Assembly: GCF_964340395.1 (NCBI RefSeq)
Contig: NC_135555.1
Coordinates: 27,678,725-27,742,724 of the forward strand
Direction: 5' to 3'
From: Glandiceps talaboti
Lineage: Eukaryota; Hemichordata; Enteropneusta; Spengelidae
Length of the DNA: 64,000 bases
Under the pieces are notes generated by a model that worked only from the letters and a program-made list of their open reading frames with translations, ran no database searches and was not told the origin of the DNA. The number at the start of each line of letters is the position of its first letter. Within the stretch, counting starts at the first letter, position 1. Shown piece after piece: positions 14,366 through 25,129 of the stretch. The translations under genes and the position numbers were made by a program.

Positions 14366-14479
14366 CAACCTGACAAGTATCTGTTTTCTTTGAACTTCGG
14401 AACATGTGAAGCTGTGGTGCCACAGATGTGTCAGTTACTTAGGGCATCGACATTGACACTAGCAGATCAGGCATCTATG
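14366..14479 (+). CDS. NSMAF: NSMAF/FAN exon (end of N-terminal region)
   Basis: This is the first visible exon of an NSMAF (FAN) orthologue. FAN is a cytosolic PH/GRAM-BEACH-WD40 adaptor that binds the TNF receptor p55 and promotes activation of neutral sphingomyelinase. The acceptor is TTTTTTCTAG and the first donor is ATG|GTATGTG. The 38 codons read QPDKYLFSLNFGTCEAVV and then a leucine-rich stretch ending ADQASM, which matches by recall the vertebrate segment just before the GRAM domain. Both ends are phase 0, and the next exon continues IATIVQSR as expected. The last 38 bases together with the donor are repeated three more times downstream in frame, so the exon may extend to 14659. Exons 5' of this one were not found; they probably lie upstream of the window. 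Confidence 0.85.
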
Positions 14480-14680
14480 GTATGTGTGAAATTACTTACT
14501 AGGGCATCGACATTGAAACTAGCAGATCTGGAATCCATAGTATGTGTAAAATTACTTACTAGGGCGTCGATATTGAAACTAGCAGATCTGGAATCCATAG
14601 TATGTGTAAAATTACTTATTAGGGCATCAACATTGACACTAGCAGATCGGGCATCTATGGTAAGTTTAAGTCTAGAATGA
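14441..14680 (+). repeat. Four 60-bp direct repeats spanning an exon end and splice donor
   Basis: Exact 60-bp spacing places AGGGC(A/G)TC(G/A)A at 14441, 14501, 14561 and 14621. Each unit holds the exon 3' end, a GT donor and about 20 bases of intron. Donors are ATG|GTATGT, ATA|GTATGT, ATA|GTATGT and ATG|GTAAGT. All four units are open in the NSMAF frame, so skipping donors adds 20 residues per unit. Units 1 and 4 keep the better exon boundary, and unit 4 has the consensus-like GTAAGT. Confidence 0.9.
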
Positions 14681-14944
14681 ATAAGGTTTCATAATCAGAA
14701 TTTATCTCCAAAACATTTGGTGAAAACTTTCACACCTTGTCTTGTTTTTAATTGAAGTATTCTAAATTTTCATACTCACTAGTTCTTTGTCAGATGTTAA
14801 TGTTTGTCTGTTAGGGTAATGTTAGGAGTTTCACACCTGACACTTTGCCTTGTAAGTGGATTTTAGAGATTCATGTGATACTGTTGACTCCCTGCTGACT
14901 CTCACTTTCAGTTTAACAACAGACCATCCAGGAATAGACACACT

Positions 14945-15075
14945 AAAACTCTCAGTTGTAATACCAAAATCTACAAAATTCATTCATACCAAGGACCATA
15001 ATGGATTGGAATGCACTACCAGAGTCTGCTGTAATGTGTAAATCACCAGAACAATTTAAGTCCACATTGTCATCA
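14945..15075 (+). mobile_element. LINE 3' fragment (C-terminus of RT ORF)
   Basis: One frame reads QNSFIPRTIMDWNALPES and continues to KSPEQFKSTLSSL and a stop. That is the typical C-terminal signature of CR1/L2-type non-LTR retrotransposon ORF2 (an 'SFFPRTIRDWNxLP'-like motif). Only about 130 bp is recognisable; the rest is truncated or decayed. Confidence 0.6.
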
Positions 15076-15254
15076 CTGTGATCTGCATGATTAAAACTAA
15101 CAAAGTGCGCACATCCCCGTGGAGGATTTTTGCTCAATTGTGAGACAGTCTCCAGTGTATTCAAACAGATACTGTGTTGTTGATAATGATATTCAAGTTA
15201 TTGGACTTCATAAACATGAGAAATGCTGCTTTGGCGAAACCAGCCGCATTTTTG

Positions 15255-15405
15255 TTAGCCCGTTAAAGGGGCTGCAGTGGGCTCCATCCGTGCATCCATG
15301 CGTCCGTCTGCTTGTGCGTGTGTCCGTAATTCGTCATTTTTCAGACATGCAACACCAGATTTCTTTCAAACCTTACACAAAGGTGACATATCATGTGGGA
15401 CATAT
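15255..15405 (+). repeat. Hairpin-headed repeat, family E head
   Basis: AGCCC and GGGCT arms (15257 onward) enclose AAAGGGGCTGCAG, followed at once by a TCCGT/TCTG-rich tract (CATCCGTGCATCCATGCGTCCGTCTG). The arrangement matches the heads of families A to D elsewhere in the window, though the base sequence differs. Only a short piece is present before family A begins. Confidence 0.45.
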
Positions 15406-15799
15406 TTGTTTTTATAGCACAACTGAACTACAATGTAGGTTCAGTAGTGCTATAGGCATCGAGCAGTGTCTGTCTGTCTGTCTGTCTGTATGTGTATGTG
15501 GGGAACTTAAACTCAAAAACTGCCAACCTGATTGCCTTGGTATTTGGTGGGGACATTTACTTGTGTGGTCTAGTTGGAAAATTGTTCAAATGAAAATGAT
15601 TGCATCACAGGTGAGTGATTTGAATAAAAAAATGTGATTTTTGGTTTAAAAAAATTTAAACTCAGAAACTACCGGGCAGGTTATTGCAAAATTTGGTGGG
15701 AACATTCTTAAGGGGTGTAAAGTAAGATTTCTTCATGACATCATGATTTCCTTAGTAATATGCAAATTAGGGCTAAAATTATGTCTTCTTATATGGTTT

Positions 15800-16305
15800 A
15801 GCATCTAAAGACATTACTCATCTACAACACGCTCAAAACACAACGGCCAGAATTGTTTCACGTCGCAAGAAATCAGACCATATCTCCCCAGTTCTCAAGG
15901 ATCTACATTGGCTACCAGTCTACTACAGAACACATTACAAAATACTCTTGATGACCTACAAAGCTCTCAACAATGCTGCACCTAGTTACATATCGGATCT
16001 GATCAGTTATAAGCATGCTCCACTTGTACTTCGCTCCAACAACAAAGGTCTATTACACATCCCCCCTGCAAACTTAAATCCTATGGTGAACGTGTTTTTT
16101 CACGCGCTGCCCCGCAATTATGGAACAGTCTTCCGGTTGCTCTGCGTCAATCACCAACTCTGGACAAGTTCAGGAAAGACATTAAGACTCATCTTTTTAA
16201 GAGAGCATTTTGATAAGAACTATTTTTAGTGTCCTGTAAAGTGCCTTTGAACATTCTGAGTAATGGATTCAGGCGCTATATAAATTGTTTGATTGATTGA
16301 TTGAT
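15800..16305 (+). mobile_element. 5'-truncated CR1/L2-like LINE tail
   Basis: The frame reads ARIVSRRKKSDHISPVLKDL, HWLPVYYRTHYKILLMTYKA and APSYISDLI, typical of the ORF2 region downstream of RT. After a frame change it reads RVFSRAAPQLWNSLPVAL and FRKDIKTHLFKRAF, then a stop. The 3' end is 'GGCGCTATATAAATTG' followed by TTGATTGATTGATTG, the usual CR1/L2 terminal repeats. The fragment sits inside family-A copy 1. It is a dead-on-arrival insertion with at least one frameshift. Confidence 0.8.
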
Positions 16306-16409
16306 TTTTGGTCAAAAACCTATAATTCAAAAACTACTGTGCAGATTGGGCTGAAATTTTACAGGGATGCATCTGTGGGTGTGTAGATGAAGAAATATTA
16401 AGCATTTTA

Positions 16410-18765
16410 TACCCACATATTGGGTACCTGTTACTGTCCTTGTGTGAATGTAGAATGAAGTAGTGAGACTGGCAAGTATGTCTAGAAAAAACTTGAGCTT
16501 TAATGTCCTAGTAACAAACTAACTTGTTAAATCAATAACGAAATACATACACAAACTTTGGCTATCTTGAGGGCTACTCAGCACCACTTGCAGCTGGGAA
16601 GATCACCAGCAGGTGTAAGGAGTATAGGCTACCTGGGGAGGTCCCAGCAGATAGGTCCTATGTGTGCTCCTGAACCGAAAAGATCACCCGGGGAGGACCC
16701 GGCAGGTATCGTAACCATAGCTTCCTGGGGAAGACCCGGCAGACATAGCTAGGTGGTGAATTGTACAGGGGTAATTTGCAGTAAGCCGAGAAGAGCACCT
16801 GGGGAGGACCCGGCAGGCGTCTGTATACTAGCTACCTGGGGAGGACCCGGCAGACATAGCTAGGTTGAATTTGTACTGGGGAGAATTTACAATACGCCAA
16901 GAAGAGCACCCGGGAAGGACCCGGCAGGCATCTTATCCTAGCTACCTGGGGAGGACCCGGCAGACATAGCTAGGTGAATGAATTTGTATTCGAAATGAGC
17001 TGATTGATTAGTTTTCAGCTGACTGTAAACTGTATTGGGGTAATTGAACAAGGGGAAAAGGCCCGTCACTGTGGTAGTGCTGAGTAACCAAAGAAGATTT
17101 ACAGAACAGATTGAAAGTATCTGCAAGAAAACAAATGGTAATTACATTAGAACGGGTTATGTCTGGCATGTATAGCGCCACATGTTGCAAGGATAAAGAA
17201 ATGCGATTAACATGTCTGAGAGAACTGCCTGATTTAGAACAAGTAAACGAAGGTGGTGATGGGGATGGTGGGTGGGTTTTGACTCGGTAGGCAGAGACAA
17301 ATTTAGCAATGTTCTCCAAACGCAGCTTGAACTAGACTGAGGCTAGAAGGAGCCTAAGTAGAAAATTATGCATAGTACAAACATTCTGACAATTTCCTGT
17401 ACTCCCCTTACGTATACACATGTAATCTGGTGATGACGTACATCCTCTGATATTTCCTGTGAGCATATTTGAACACTGGTTTGTGAACTAGATGCCAGGA
17501 GGAATGGAATGTTCAGGCTTATGAAAATATTCTGTATAAACTAAAATTAATACACATATTGGGTACCTGTTACTGTCCTTGTGTGAATGTAGAATGAAGT
17601 AGTGAGACTGGCAAGTATGTCTAGAAAAAACTTGAGCTTTAATGTCCTAGTAACAAACTAACTTGTTAAATCAATAACGAAATACATACACAAACTTTGG
17701 CTATCTTGAGGGCTACTCAGCACCACTTGCAGCTGGGAAGATCACCAGCAGGTGTAAGGAGTATAGGCTACCTGGGGAGGTCCCAGCAGATAGGTCCTAT
17801 GTGTGCTCCTGAATGTAAACATAAGTAAACCGAAAAGATCACCCGGTGAGGACCCGGCAGGTGTCGTAACCATAGCTACCTGGGGAGGACCCGGCAGACA
17901 TAGCTAGGTGGTGAATTGTACAGGGGTAATTTGCAGTAAGCTGAGCAGAGCACCTGGGGAGGACCCGGCAGGCGTCTGTATACTAGCTACCTGGGGAGGA
18001 CCCGGCAGACATAGCTAGGTTGAATTTGTACTGGGGAGAATTTACAATACGCCCATTGCATGATGGTTGAATGGTTGTGACCCAGCTTCCTGTTCCAGTA
18101 GCTGCGCCCGTGAACTTTGATCGTTCCCTGTCCTGCCACGAGGCGCACGATCGTTGACCCTTTGTTTGTACAAGTCAATAAGGTGGTTCTTTTTAGCGTT
18201 GCTGGGGTACGGCACTTGTAAGTTGGATAGTTCAGAACGGAGTCTAGCATTCGTCCAATTTTCCGGTAGCATGAGATTGTATACTTCCCTGTTGTTTTGT
18301 GACCGTGATCGACTCGTAGATCTTCTTACTGGTGGCATCGTGATTTCCGTTACTATGTTGAGGATGGGAGCAGATGCAGTAATGCTTGTCGATCCCTAAC
18401 TGTGTAAGGGTTACCACGCACAGTAGAATGAACCGTAGGAATAAGAGTGTCGTACGGAGTTCGTGGGAAGTTGTCAAATAAATGGAATATTTTGACTCGG
18501 TAGGCAGAGACAAATTTAGCAATGTTCTCCAAACGCAGCTTGAACTAGACTGAGGCTAGAAGGAGCCTAAGTAGAAAATTATGCATAGTACAAACATTCT
18601 GACTATTTCCTGTGCTCCCCTTACGTATACACATGTAATCTGGTGATGACGTACATCCTCTGATATTTCCTGTGAGCATATTTGAATACTGGTTTGTGAA
18701 CTAGATGCCAGGAGGAATGGAATGTTCAGGCTTATGAAAATATTCTGTATAAACTAAAATTAAAT
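16410..18765. repeat. Tandem duplication of a ~1.14-1.2 kb block with different centres
   Basis: Both units begin 'ACATATTGGGTACCTGTTAC' (16416 and 17555) and end 'TGTATAAACTAAAATTAA' before the next boundary. The first ~480 bp (16.41-16.89 and 17.55-18.05 kb) and last ~260 bp (17.28-17.55 and 18.49-18.76 kb) match closely. The middles (16.90-17.28 and 18.05-18.49 kb) do not. Within the shared part, 'CCTGGGGAGGACCCGGCAG' with CATAGCTAGGT recurs about every 60-80 bp. The whole block interrupts family-A copy 1, between AAATATTAAGCAT and AATGATACCATC. Confidence 0.75.
18042..18338 (-). CDS. Small SAP-like ORF, probably mobile-element derived
   Basis: A 98-codon frame starting ATG at 18338. Residues 1-20 are basic and Ser/Arg-rich (MPPVRRSTSRSRSQ). 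Residues 27-63 contain LPENWTNARLRSELSNLQV then NAKKNHLIDLYKQRV, which looks like the helix-loop-helix of a SAP DNA-binding motif. Similar short SAP-like modules open some invertebrate mobile-element proteins, so I read this as a fragment of one. It lies in the part unique to the second duplicated unit. No splice partner or downstream catalytic domain was seen. Confidence 0.4.
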   Translation of the reverse strand: MPPVRRSTSRSRSQNNREVYNLMLPENWTNARLRSELSNLQVPYPSNAKKNHLIDLYKQRVNDRAPRGRTGNDQSSRAQLLEQEAGSQPFNHHAMGVL

Positions 18766-20219
18766 AAATTTTTAAATAATGATACCATCAGTAATATGCA
18801 AATTGGGTGTAAAAATGTGCATTTTGGTCAAAGATTTTTCTCAAAAAGTACTTGGTCAGTGAGACTGAAACTTGGTGAGATGTTTCAGAAAGTGTTATTC
18901 TGCACATTTTCTTCAAAACATTTTGACAAAATTGGCCCTAGCGACCATGACCACGCCCTTAGCAACAACCAAATGGCATTATATGTTGGTCAAATAACAA
19001 CATCATCTGGTAGGCAAATGAGTAAACATTCAAAAATTGTATGCAAATACCCTAGCAACCATGACCACGCCCATAGCAACAGCCAAACGGTCGTGTCTTT
19101 CACAAAGATAACAACAGGGATTGATAGACAATCAAATAAACTTTCAAAAATTGTATGTAAATTTGCCTAGCAACAAGACCACGCCCATAGCAACAGCCAA
19201 ATAATCACACATATTGCAAAGATGACAACAGGAAGAGAAAGACAAATGAATAAACATTCAAAAAATGTATGCAAATGTGCCTAGCAACAAGACCACGCCC
19301 ATAGCAACAGCCAAATGATCACATATATTGCGAAGATAACAACGGGGATTAATAGACAATTGATTAAACATTCAAAAAATGTGTAAATTTGCCTAGCAAC
19401 AAGACCACGCCCATAGCAACAGCCAAATAATCACGTATATTGCAAAGATAATATCAGGAATTCATACGCAAGTGAACAAAAACATACAAAAATGTATGGA
19501 AATGTGCCTAGCAACAAGAACACGCCCATAGCAACAGCCAAATGATCACATATATTGCGAAGATAACAATGGGGATTAATAGACAATTGAATAAACATTC
19601 AAAATATGTATGTAAATATGCCTAGCAACAAGACCACGCCCATGGCAACAGCCAAATGATCACGTATATTGCAAAGATAATATCAGGAATTCATACGCAA
19701 GTGAACAAAAACATACAAAAATGTATGCAAATATATCCAACAACATGACCACGCCCATAGTAACAGCCAAATGATAGCATATATTGTAAAGATAGCAACA
19801 TGGTTGGATAGGCAACTGGATAGTCATTCACCAAATGAACACTTATTGTTAGCATGGACTAGCATATGGATAAACATTTTTAAAAACTGTACAGTTGTGC
19901 TACAATGCCATTGGCGGTATTTTTTCCATTTGGCAAGTGTAGAATTGCCACCGATGAGTTTCTGAATACCCATTTTCATCGGTTCTGGTATCAGTGATTT
20001 ATTGTAGAAGGAGTAGCAATTTTAGGAAGTTGTCAGCAGATTTTCTTGAAAGACATGAAGAATATTTGCGATGAAACTAAGGAAAATATATGCACCTGTT
20101 ATGACTTTGCCAAAGATATAGATTTATTTGAATAGGTATGACAAAAGAAATTTACATACTAAAACTCATCATACACACTGACTCCCCAAGTTATTGACAC
20201 TTTGACAGTGAAAAGTGTT

Positions 20220-20535
20220 TTATTCACAGCACATGCTTAATTTAGTTGTTAGTTCATTTTTGCTTAATTTAGTTGTTAGTTCATTTTTATACAAAATTTA
20301 GAACTTTATTTTTGATTCCTAAGCGTTCTTTTGCTACATATTAATTAAACTTAATTACTATGCTTAAAATGTTGAAAGTATGGATTATTGAAAAAGTTAC
20401 AAAATAAGGAACCTCCAAGCATACCAATCAGAGAGAGTTGTGGGTAAGATATTGTACAGTGTAGCATATGAATAAACATTTTTAAAAATTGTACAGTTGT
20501 GCTACAATGCCATTGGCGGTATTTTTACTGAATGA
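20220..20535 (+). repeat. Short tandem duplication and an isolated family-A tail
   Basis: A 26-bp unit 'CTTAATTTAGTTGTTAGTTC' plus ATTTTT is repeated twice near 20237-20290. An isolated family-A end, 'ATTGTACAGTTGTGCTACAA' followed by TGCCATTGG, lies at about 20480-20520. No coding content was recognised. Confidence 0.5.
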
Positions 20536-20935
20536 CAGCCATATTTGAGGTAAATTAATCACTATATTTAATACTGCCTAATTAAACAACTTCAACCATA
20601 GACTCTGTCCATCAAAATTAAGCTATTACTTACATATTGCAGACACTTTGTAGCAATTTTGTGTGACTAATGTCTTTTATATCATGTCTATGGATAATAT
20701 AGAACCAGATAAACATACACATGCTTTACTTTTGGTGCTCATGAGTCATATCACTTCTACCCAATGGCAGCATTTTTTAGTGAACAATCATAATTTACCA
20801 TATAACTCAAACATTTTAATACACAGAGACTCCATTAAAGTGTCTATTTTTTTGTGGGGGCACTACATTGTATGTCTTCTATGAAGACTTGTTTCCCTTT
20901 AATTTCAGACACTAACTAACAATCATTAATTTTAT

Positions 20936-21455
20936 TTTTAGCACAACTAAACTGATAAGGTTCAGTAGTGCTATAGGCTTGGCAAAGTCTATGTCTGTCT
21001 GTCAGTCTGTGTGTGTGTGTGTGTGTGTGTTGTGTTGTGTTGTGTGTGTGTGTAAACAACTTAAAGTCTAAAAACGCTGGACTGATTGCCATGATACTTG
21101 GTGTATGTATTACTTTCGGTGTCTAATTTGTAAATTGTTCAAATCAAAATGATCTTACCACTGGTGTGTGATTTGGGTAAAAAATTGGATTTTGAATAAA
21201 CATTAAGTGACTTAATATTCAAAAATGTATGTAAATGTGCCTAGCAACAAGATCATGCCCATAGCAACATCCAAATGAACATGTATATTGCAAAGATAAC
21301 AACAGGCATTTTAATAGATAAATAACAACAAGGTTGGATAGGCAACTGGATAATCATTCAGCAAATGAACACCTATACCTAGCATGGATCAGCATGTAGG
21401 TAAACATTTTTGAAAACTGTACAGTTGTGCTACAACACCATTGGTTCTATTTATT
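20936..21455 (+). mobile_element. Family-A repeat element, copy 2 (short)
   Basis: Head hairpin at 20941-20971 (GCACAACTAAAC / GGTTCAGTAGTGC), a (TG)n tract at about 21011-21050, then the internal block 'CTGGACTGATTGCCATGATA', one CCTAGCAACAAG unit and the tail 'GTACAGTTGTGCTACAAC' near 21420. It is an internally shortened version of copy 1 and lies just upstream of the next NSMAF exon. Confidence 0.65.
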
Positions 21456-21520
21456 ACAATGTGATATTGTTAGGCCAATAGTTTGAAAATTTTGTAATAT
21501 TTGATACTTTTTATTTACAG

Positions 21521-21706
21521 ATTGCCACCATTGTACAATCCAGACAAGCCAGGGTTAGTTTTGATACCAGTTGGCTTGAAAACCTATATGAACAGATTAT
21601 CATGGAAACCTTAGGAGATAGAATTACTCCCTTAGTTACCAACCCAGGTAGAATTATGCTTACTTCATCAAGACTATACTTCCAACCCTTCAATAATGTT
21701 GAACCA
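21521..21706 (+). CDS. NSMAF: NSMAF/FAN exon (start of GRAM domain)
   Basis: Sixty-two codons between acceptor TTATTTACAG and donor GTAAGT, phase 0 at both ends. The product runs IATIVQSRQARVSFDTSWLE, then METLGDRITPLVTNPGRI and SSRLYFQPFNN. 'RITPLVTNPGR.(x)T...LYFQP' is the diagnostic GRAM/PH-like entry of FAN, which in vertebrates follows the same leucine-rich region. No stops or frameshifts. Confidence 0.93.
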
Positions 21707-21836
21707 GTAAGTCAATCCTCATATTAGGTACATTTAGTAGAGACTGGTAATTCATACAATAACTGCAATATGACACCGTGGCTGTCCCTGCCTTATAGCT
21801 TGTACTCAATAGTACAATAAATCTGACAACACCCAG

Positions 21837-22685
21837 ACACTTTGGTACACTGCCTCTCTTACCACACCCAGACACTTTGGTACACTGCCTCTCTTACCAC
21901 ACCCAGCTGACACTTTGATACATGGCCACCTATAAGATCCTATAGGTTTCTATAGGCATGAATGTCTATAGGCCAACTCGCCTATAGGTTTCTATAGGTT
22001 TCTATAGGCATGGATGTCTATAGGCCAACTCGCTTATAGGTTTCTATAGGATCCTATAGGCTATTTCTGTAAGGGCTGACCACACCCACACACTTTGATA
22101 CATAGCCCCTCTTACCTCACCCACACACTTTGATACACTGCCTCTCTTACACACACACAGACACTTTGGTACACTGCTTCTCTAACCACACACAGACACT
22201 TTGGTACACTGCCTCTCTAACCACACTCAGACACTTTGGTACACTGCCTCTCTTACCACACCCAGACACTTTGGTACACTGCCTCTCTTACTACGTACAC
22301 CCAGACACTTTGGTACACTGCCTCTCTTAACACACCCAGACACTTTGGTACACTGCCTCTCTTACCACGTACACCCAGACACTTTGGTACATTGCTTCTC
22401 TTACCACACCCAGACACTTTGGTACACTGCCTCTCTTACCACACCCAAACACTTTGGTACACTGCTTCTCTCACCACACCCAGATACTTTGATACATGAC
22501 CTCTCTTACCACACCCAGACACTTTGATACATGGCCTCTCTTACCTCACCCAGACACTTTGATACATGACCTCTCTTACCTCACCCAGACACTTTGATAC
22601 ATGGCCTCTCTGACCATGCACACCCACACACTTTGATACATTACCTCTCTGACCACACACAGACACTTTGATACATGGCCTCTCT
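21837..22685 (+). repeat. 35-bp minisatellite
   Basis: Units of about 35 bp of the form 'ACACTTTGGTACACTGCCTC' + TCTTACCACACCCAG, roughly 20 copies. Variants read TTTGATACATGGCC toward the 3' end. The array is split by a CCTATAGG-rich insert at 21.92-22.07 kb. Apparent plus-strand ORFs are an artefact of the repeat. Confidence 0.92.
21925..22070. repeat. Cluster of CCTATAGG/CTATAGG palindromes
   Basis: A 145-bp segment, inserted in the 35-bp array, carries about a dozen copies of CTATAGG. They include two near-identical ~58-bp stretches ('GGCATGAATGTCTATAGGCC' and 'GGCATGGATGTCTATAGGCC'). Confidence 0.8.
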
Positions 22686-22910
22686 AGAGGTATGTAATTC
22701 GCCCAAAACTGACCAAGTACGGGCAGAGTTACGAGCTCGTAAGTCTCAAGTACGAGTGACGTCTGAACTCGTAATTTCCATATACGGGTGACGTCATACT
22801 CTTGTAGCTGGCCTAATTTTCGATGAGTACGCAGAGGACTCACGCTTGTCGTATTCCGCGAGTATGTGGCGAATATCCGAATTGATCGGTCATCCGAACT
22901 GACTACGTGT

Positions 22911-24620
22911 CAGTTGGTCTTACTTTTATCATTGTATTCGAGCTGGTCTTACTTTTATCATTGTATTTGAGTTGGTCTTACTTTTATCATTGTATTTGAC
23001 CTGGTCTTACTTTTATCATTGTATTTGAGTTGGTCTTACTTTTATCATTGTATTCAAGCTGGTCTTACTTTTATCATTGTATTTGAGTTGGTCTTACTGT
23101 TATCATAGTATTCGAGCTGGTCTTACTTTTATCATTGTATTTGAGTTGGTCTTACTTTTATCATTGTATTCAAGCTGGTCTTACTTTTATCATTGTATTC
23201 AAGTTGGTCATACTTTTATCGTTGTATTTGAGCTGGTCTTACTTTTATCATTGTATTTGAGCTGGTCTTACTTTTATCATAGTATTCAAACTGGTCTTAC
23301 TGTTATCATAGTATTCGAGCTGGTCTTACTTTTATCATTGTATTCGAGCTGGTCTTACTTTTATCATTGTATTCAAGCTGGTCTTAGTTGTATCATTCTA
23401 TTCCAGCTGGTCTTAGTTGTATCATTCTATTCCAGCTGGTCTTAGTTGTATCATTGTATTTGAGCTTGTCTTACTTTTATCATTGTATTCCAGCTGGTCT
23501 TACTTTTATCATTGTATTTGAGCTGGTCTTACTTTTATCATTCTATTCCAGCTGGTCTTACTTTTATCAATGTATTTGAGCTTGTCTTACTTTTATCATT
23601 GTATTCCAGCTGGTCTTACTTTTATCATTGTATTTGAGCTGGTCTTACTTTTATCATTGTATTCAAGCTGGTCTTACTTTTATCATTGTATTCGAACTGG
23701 TCTTACTTTTATCATTGTATTCGAACTGGTCTTACTTTTATCATTGTATTCGAGCTGGTCTTACTTGTATCATTCTATTCCAGCTGGTCTTACTTTTATC
23801 ATTGTATTTGACCTGGTCTTACTTTTATCATTGTATTTGACCTGGTCTTACTTTTATCATTGTATTTGAGCTGGTCTTACTTTTATCATTGTATTCGAGC
23901 TGGTCTTACTTGTATCATTCTATTCCAGCTGGTCTTACTTTTATCATTGTATTTGAGCTGGTCTTACTTTTATCATTGTATTTGAGCTGGTCTTACTTTT
24001 ATCCTTGTATTCGAGCTGGTCTTACTTTTATCATTGTATTCCAGCTGGTCTTATTTTTATCATAGTATTTGAGCTGGTCTTACTTTTATCATTGTATTTG
24101 AGCTGGTCTTACTTTTATCATTGTATTCCAGCTGGTCTTACTTTTATCATAGTATTCGAGCTGGTCTTACTTGTATCATTGTATTTGAGCTGGTCTTACT
24201 TTTATCATTGTATTTGAGCTGGTCTTACTTTTATCATTGTATTCGAGCTGGTCTTACTTTTATCATTGTATTGCAGCTGGTCTTACTTTTATCATAGTAT
24301 TCGAGCTGGTCTTACTTGTATCATTGTATTCGAGCTGGTCTTACTTTTATCGTTGTATTTGAGCTGGTCTTACTTGTATCATTGTATTCGAGCTGGTCTT
24401 ACTTTTATCATTGTATTTGAGCTGGTCTTACTTTTATCATAGTATTCGAACTGGTCTTACTTTTATCATTGTATTTGAGCTGGTCTTACTTTTATCATTG
24501 TATTCGAGCTGGTCTTACTTTTATCATTGTGTTGGAGCTGGTCTTACTTGTATCATTGTATTCGAGCGGGTCTTACTTTTATCATAGTATTCGAGCTGGT
24601 CTTACTTTTATCATTGTATT
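22911..24620 (+). repeat. 29-bp minisatellite, ~59 copies
   Basis: Head-to-tail units 'GAGCTGGTCTTACTTTTATC' + ATTGTATTT, 29 bp each, with point variants such as TTGTATC for TTTTATC and CATAGTATTC for CATTGTATTC. Repeated ORFs (LVLLLSLYSSWSYFYHCI) are frame-rotated readings of the unit and not genes. It lies in the same NSMAF intron as the 35-bp array. Confidence 0.95.
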
Positions 24621-24719
24621 TTTAAATCATTTGTTATATATTTTATTGTGAAGTTGTTTGTTATTGTTTTGATGGAAGTCGCTGTAGAAAAGTAAAGTAT
24701 TATTATTGTTATTATTAAA

Positions 24720-25040
24720 TGAATAAAAATTCAAAAAATGTTTGTGAATATACCTAGCAACAAAACCATGCCCACAGCAACAGCCAAATGATCACATATA
24801 TTGCAAAGATAATATCATGACCTTGACAAGTATTTTCAAGGAGAAGAGAGAAAAAGGGTAATGTTACATTCTAGCTGTACACATAAAAAAGACAAATATT
24901 ATTGCTAATTATACTGAAAACCTAACACTATAAACATTTACATCCCTGAAAAGTTTAAGAAATCATTTCCATGTTAAAATTGTCAAAAAGCTAATCATCT
25001 TACACAATACAACACACAAGTTATGTCTTCAAAGGAAGGC
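24720..25040 (+). repeat. Family-A fragment followed by a ~230-bp dispersed repeat
   Basis: 24720-24815 is one family-A unit (CCTAGCAACAAAACCATGCCC). 24815-25040 ('GACCTTGACAAGTATTTTCA' to GTTATGTCTTCAAAGGAAGG) is matched in the same orientation by 35815-36038. Both copies adjoin family-A sequence. Confidence 0.65.
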
Positions 25041-25129
25041 TTGTTGACATAATTTTGTGATATGATGATTTCAAACTGTATATTTAAAACGGCAGAATGA
25101 AATATGAAATAATATATAGCACGAACATG

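Larger units (their letters stand above)
15412..19945 (+). mobile_element. Family-A repeat element, copy 1, with two nested insertions
   Basis: The element starts with a hairpin near 15417-15450 (AGCACAACTGAAC / GGTTCAGTAGTGCT). A CTGT tract and blocks such as 'AAACTACCGGGCAGG' and 'GTAATATGCAAAT' follow, then about eight units of about 112 bp carrying 'ACCACGCCCATAGCAACAG' between 18940 and 19760. The tail 'ACAGTTGTGCTACAATGCC' follows. Head and tail share the inverted motif TAGCACAACTG/CAGTTGTGCTA. A LINE tail (15.80-16.31 kb) and a duplicated block (16.41-18.77 kb) interrupt it; the element text resumes after each. No ORF of note, so probably non-autonomous. Its layout is like Helentron-derived or TIR non-autonomous elements, but I cannot decide which. 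Confidence 0.65.

Noticed and set aside
5651-14423. Many long minus-strand ORFs (up to 646 codons) with YLSIFVLYC/HVIRYIPFYICT repeats
   Set aside because: They are frame-rotated readings of a stop-free 43-bp repeat, overlap one another in all frames and lack start context, codon bias or domains.
22130-22527. Plus-strand ORFs of the type HTQTLWYTASLTTP
   Set aside because: Readings of the 35-bp minisatellite, present in several frames at once.
23077-24651. Plus-strand ORFs of the type LVLLLSLYSSWSYFYHCI
   Set aside because: Readings of the 29-bp minisatellite; frame rotates with the unit.
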